Below are positions 62,484 to 64,000 of a stretch of 64,000 nucleotides of DNA, in pieces. Under the pieces are notes generated by a model. The model was given only the letters and a program-made list of their open reading frames with translations, was not told the DNA's origin and searched no databases. Each line of letters starts with the position of its first letter. Positions within the stretch are counted from its first letter, which is position 1. The stretch lies in the NCBI GenBank assembly GCA_033782935.1, contig JAWQEG010000487.1, positions 1-64,000 on the forward strand. The letters are read 5' to 3'. A program made the translations under genes and the position numbers. The stretch is from Petrolisthes cinctipes (lineage: Eukaryota; Arthropoda; Malacostraca; Decapoda; Porcellanidae).

Positions 62484-64000
62484 ATTTGATTTGATTGATT
62501 AATTGATGCCATTAGGCATCTGGCGGCGCAACAGCAATGGTCATATACCACCCAACATAAAAAGGTCATCTACATCATTAATAATATATGTACAAAGTTT
62601 AAATAATTTTCACTACCTCGAAAGGGAGAAACAGCATGAATAAAACCCACGTCTTCCAAAAAATCATATATTAATGAAATAACCTACTTAAGTTAGATAT
62701 ATAAAAGAATTGAAATATTAACGAAAGAAACATTAAACTTTATCTACCTAAATATTAATAGCCATAAATACAATAAAATTCACAATTTGTGGAGAAGGCC
62801 AGCCTCCGACACATAGGAGAGGGTGTTTCCTCCCACACTACCTGGGAGAGACTGTAAGAACCGTCACCCTTCTGGTACTCGGAGAGGTGCCTACGACGAA
62901 GGTCACCAAGGCTGGGACACTCAACAATAAGATGTTGCACTGTCAAAGGGACCAGACAATCATCACAGTAGGGAGGGTGAGCCTTCTCCATTAAAAAGCC
63001 ATGAGTCAATAATGTGTGGCCAAAGCGGAGACGTACAAGAGCCATCTCCCACCTGCGGGACAGGCAACTGTAGCTCCACAAACCAAGGCGCTGGCGGATG
63101 TCGCGGAGCTTGTTAGCCCCGACGGCGTCCCATCTGTCCTGCCAGTAGGAATGAACGGTAGCATCTATGTAGGGTCGAAGGTCCACTGCAGGAACAGGAT
63201 GACGCCTGGCAGGAGGCCGGGAATTGGAGACCGCAGCCTTAGCCAGGGCGTCAGCCCGCTCATTCCCATCAACACCTACATGGGCCGGGACCCAACAAAA
63301 AGTGACTTTGCGGCCACGACGACCCAGGAGGACAAGCCACTCAAGAATGGCCAACACCAGGGGATGAACGGAGTTAAAATTACACAAGGCCTGCAAGGCA
63401 CTACAGGAATCGCTAAAATCAGTAAACGAAGACTGAGGGAGAGTAAAAATTACTTGGAGGGCATATAAAATGGCCGAGAGCTCAGCAGTAAAAATTGACA
63501 TGACAAAAGGGAGCCTGCCGCCACAGCAAAAGTCAGGAAAGACAACTCCAAAGCCAACTCCAGCATCAGACTTTGACCCATCATTATACACAGGGAGGGA
63601 CTCCCTGTGAGTGAAGGCATGTTCTAAAAAGAGGGAACGAGCCACTGGAGGAGGAAGAGATTCCTTCTTGTCTGTAAAGCAGGTGCAGGGGAAAACTTCT
63701 GGAAGAAGCCATGGAGCCACCCTGGGGACACTCAAAGGACAAATCTGGAAGTCATCTATGCCCATCTCCTCCATAGCCTTCCAAACCCGGAAGCCAAAGG
63801 GCCATGGTGTACGAGAATGTAATAGGTAGTACTGAGACATGATATCAGATGACACCGCCAAGCAGGAAAGGGAGTCAGGAAGTCGATGTAATCGATGCCA
63901 ACAACGAACCATATAGGACTGGCGACAGAGATCAAGAGGTGGCTCATTAGCGTCCAACAGGAGACTGGGGATTGGGGACGACCTGAAGGCTCCGGTCGCC
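62484..64000 (-). mobile_element. LINE C5, I-type LINE continuing beyond the window
   Basis: Its 3' end (62484-62515) has the GATGCC-TAAT-GGCATC hairpin and a tail of AATCAATC/AAATC units. 3'UTR, RNase H and part of the region after RT are present; the remainder lies beyond 64000. By 3'-end sequence it groups with C1 rather than C2/C3. Confidence 0.88.
62755..63999 (-). CDS. LINE C5 ORF2, C-terminal part with intact RNase H (cut by window edge)
   Basis: The frame is open from the window end to 62755 (over 410 codons). The first 90 residues follow the RT core. RNase H: VYNDGSKSDAGVGFG (first Asp), IFTAELSAILYALQV (Glu), FSDSCSALQAL (second Asp), WVPAHVGVDGNERADALAKA (His and last Asp). Then come GHTLLTHGFLM and YCDDCLVPLTVQHLIVECPS. 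Near the end a deletion of about 20 bp relative to C3 (around 62842) changes the last 20 residues. All RNase H catalytic residues are in place, the best-kept case among the copies of this family. Confidence 0.88.
   Translation of the reverse strand, partial: ATGAFRSSPIPSLLLDANEPPLDLCRQSYMVRCWHRLHRLPDSLSCLAVSSDIMSQYYLLHSRTPWPFGFRVWKAMEEMGIDDFQICPLSVPRVAPWLLPEVFPCTCFTDKKESLPPPVARSLFLEHAFTHRESLPVYNDGSKSDAGVGFGVVFPDFCCGGRLPFVMSIFTAELSAILYALQVIFTLPQSSFTDFSDSCSALQALCNFNSVHPLVLAILEWLVLLGRRGRKVTFCWVPAHVGVDGNERADALAKAAVSNSRPPARRHPVPAVDLRPYIDATVHSYWQDRWDAVGANKLRDIRQRLGLWSYSCLSRRWEMALVRLRFGHTLLTHGFLMEKAHPPYCDDCLVPLTVQHLIVECPSLGDLRRRHLSEYQKGDGSYSLSQVVWEETPSPMCRRLAFSTNCEFYCIYGY

Overview
This window is eukaryotic DNA made almost entirely of transposable elements, and it looks like an arthropod. 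The only host coding sequence I can support is one exon of a variant ionotropic glutamate receptor (IR) on the minus strand at 61212-61515, with GT/AG splice sites. The mix of esterase-ORF1 LINEs, RNase H-bearing I-type LINEs with (ATCA)n tails, a Penelope-like element, Ty3/gypsy elements and very long CT/GA microsatellites resembles a decapod crustacean genome. That placement is my inference and could not be checked.

Layout. 1-2520: three copies (1018-bp period) of the 3' end of a CR1/L2-type LINE, separated by CT tracts. 2521-9140: LINE A, with an SGNH-hydrolase ORF1, an ORF2 broken by one stop, and minisatellite and AT-rich DNA upstream. 9141-14182: LINE B, with both ORFs open. 14290-16266: a TIR transposon with a second one nested in it. 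16339-30040: several minus-strand I-type LINEs (family C), an LTR, a solo LTR-like block and a TAA-flanked TIR element. 30043-34880: I-type LINE E1, an RTE-like tail and a decayed CR1-like LINE. 36097-37993: a gypsy gag remnant between inverted repeats. 38640-41730: LINE F. 41803-47117: a complete Ty3/gypsy element (G1) with LTRs and a 4-bp target duplication. 47305-50036: LINE fragments E2 and C4. 51281-57104: remnants of a minus-strand gypsy element (G2) carrying a hAT-like insertion and broken by a LINE that contains a perfect 106-bp-arm palindrome. 57842-61020: a Penelope-like element in partial tandem, interrupted by a polyadenylated insertion encoding a Y-box-like cold-shock domain. 61021-64000: microsatellites, the IR exon and LINE C5.

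Most interesting points. (1) In both LINE A and LINE B, ORF2 lies in the -1 frame of ORF1, overlaps it and has no upstream ATG. In each overlap a canonical -1 slippery heptamer (AAAAAAC in A, GGGAAAC in B) sits in the correct frame about ten codons before the ORF1 stop. This predicts an ORF1-ORF2 fusion made by programmed frameshifting. (2) A retroposed unit of about 1 kb with a cold-shock-domain ORF, a second basic ORF starting at an ATGA overlap, a 29-nt poly(A) and a 10-bp target duplication sits at a Penelope tandem junction. (3) Two fold-back inverted duplications lie inside LINE coding sequence. (4) Several insertions can be read against paralogous empty sites elsewhere in the window, which gives a relative order of events.
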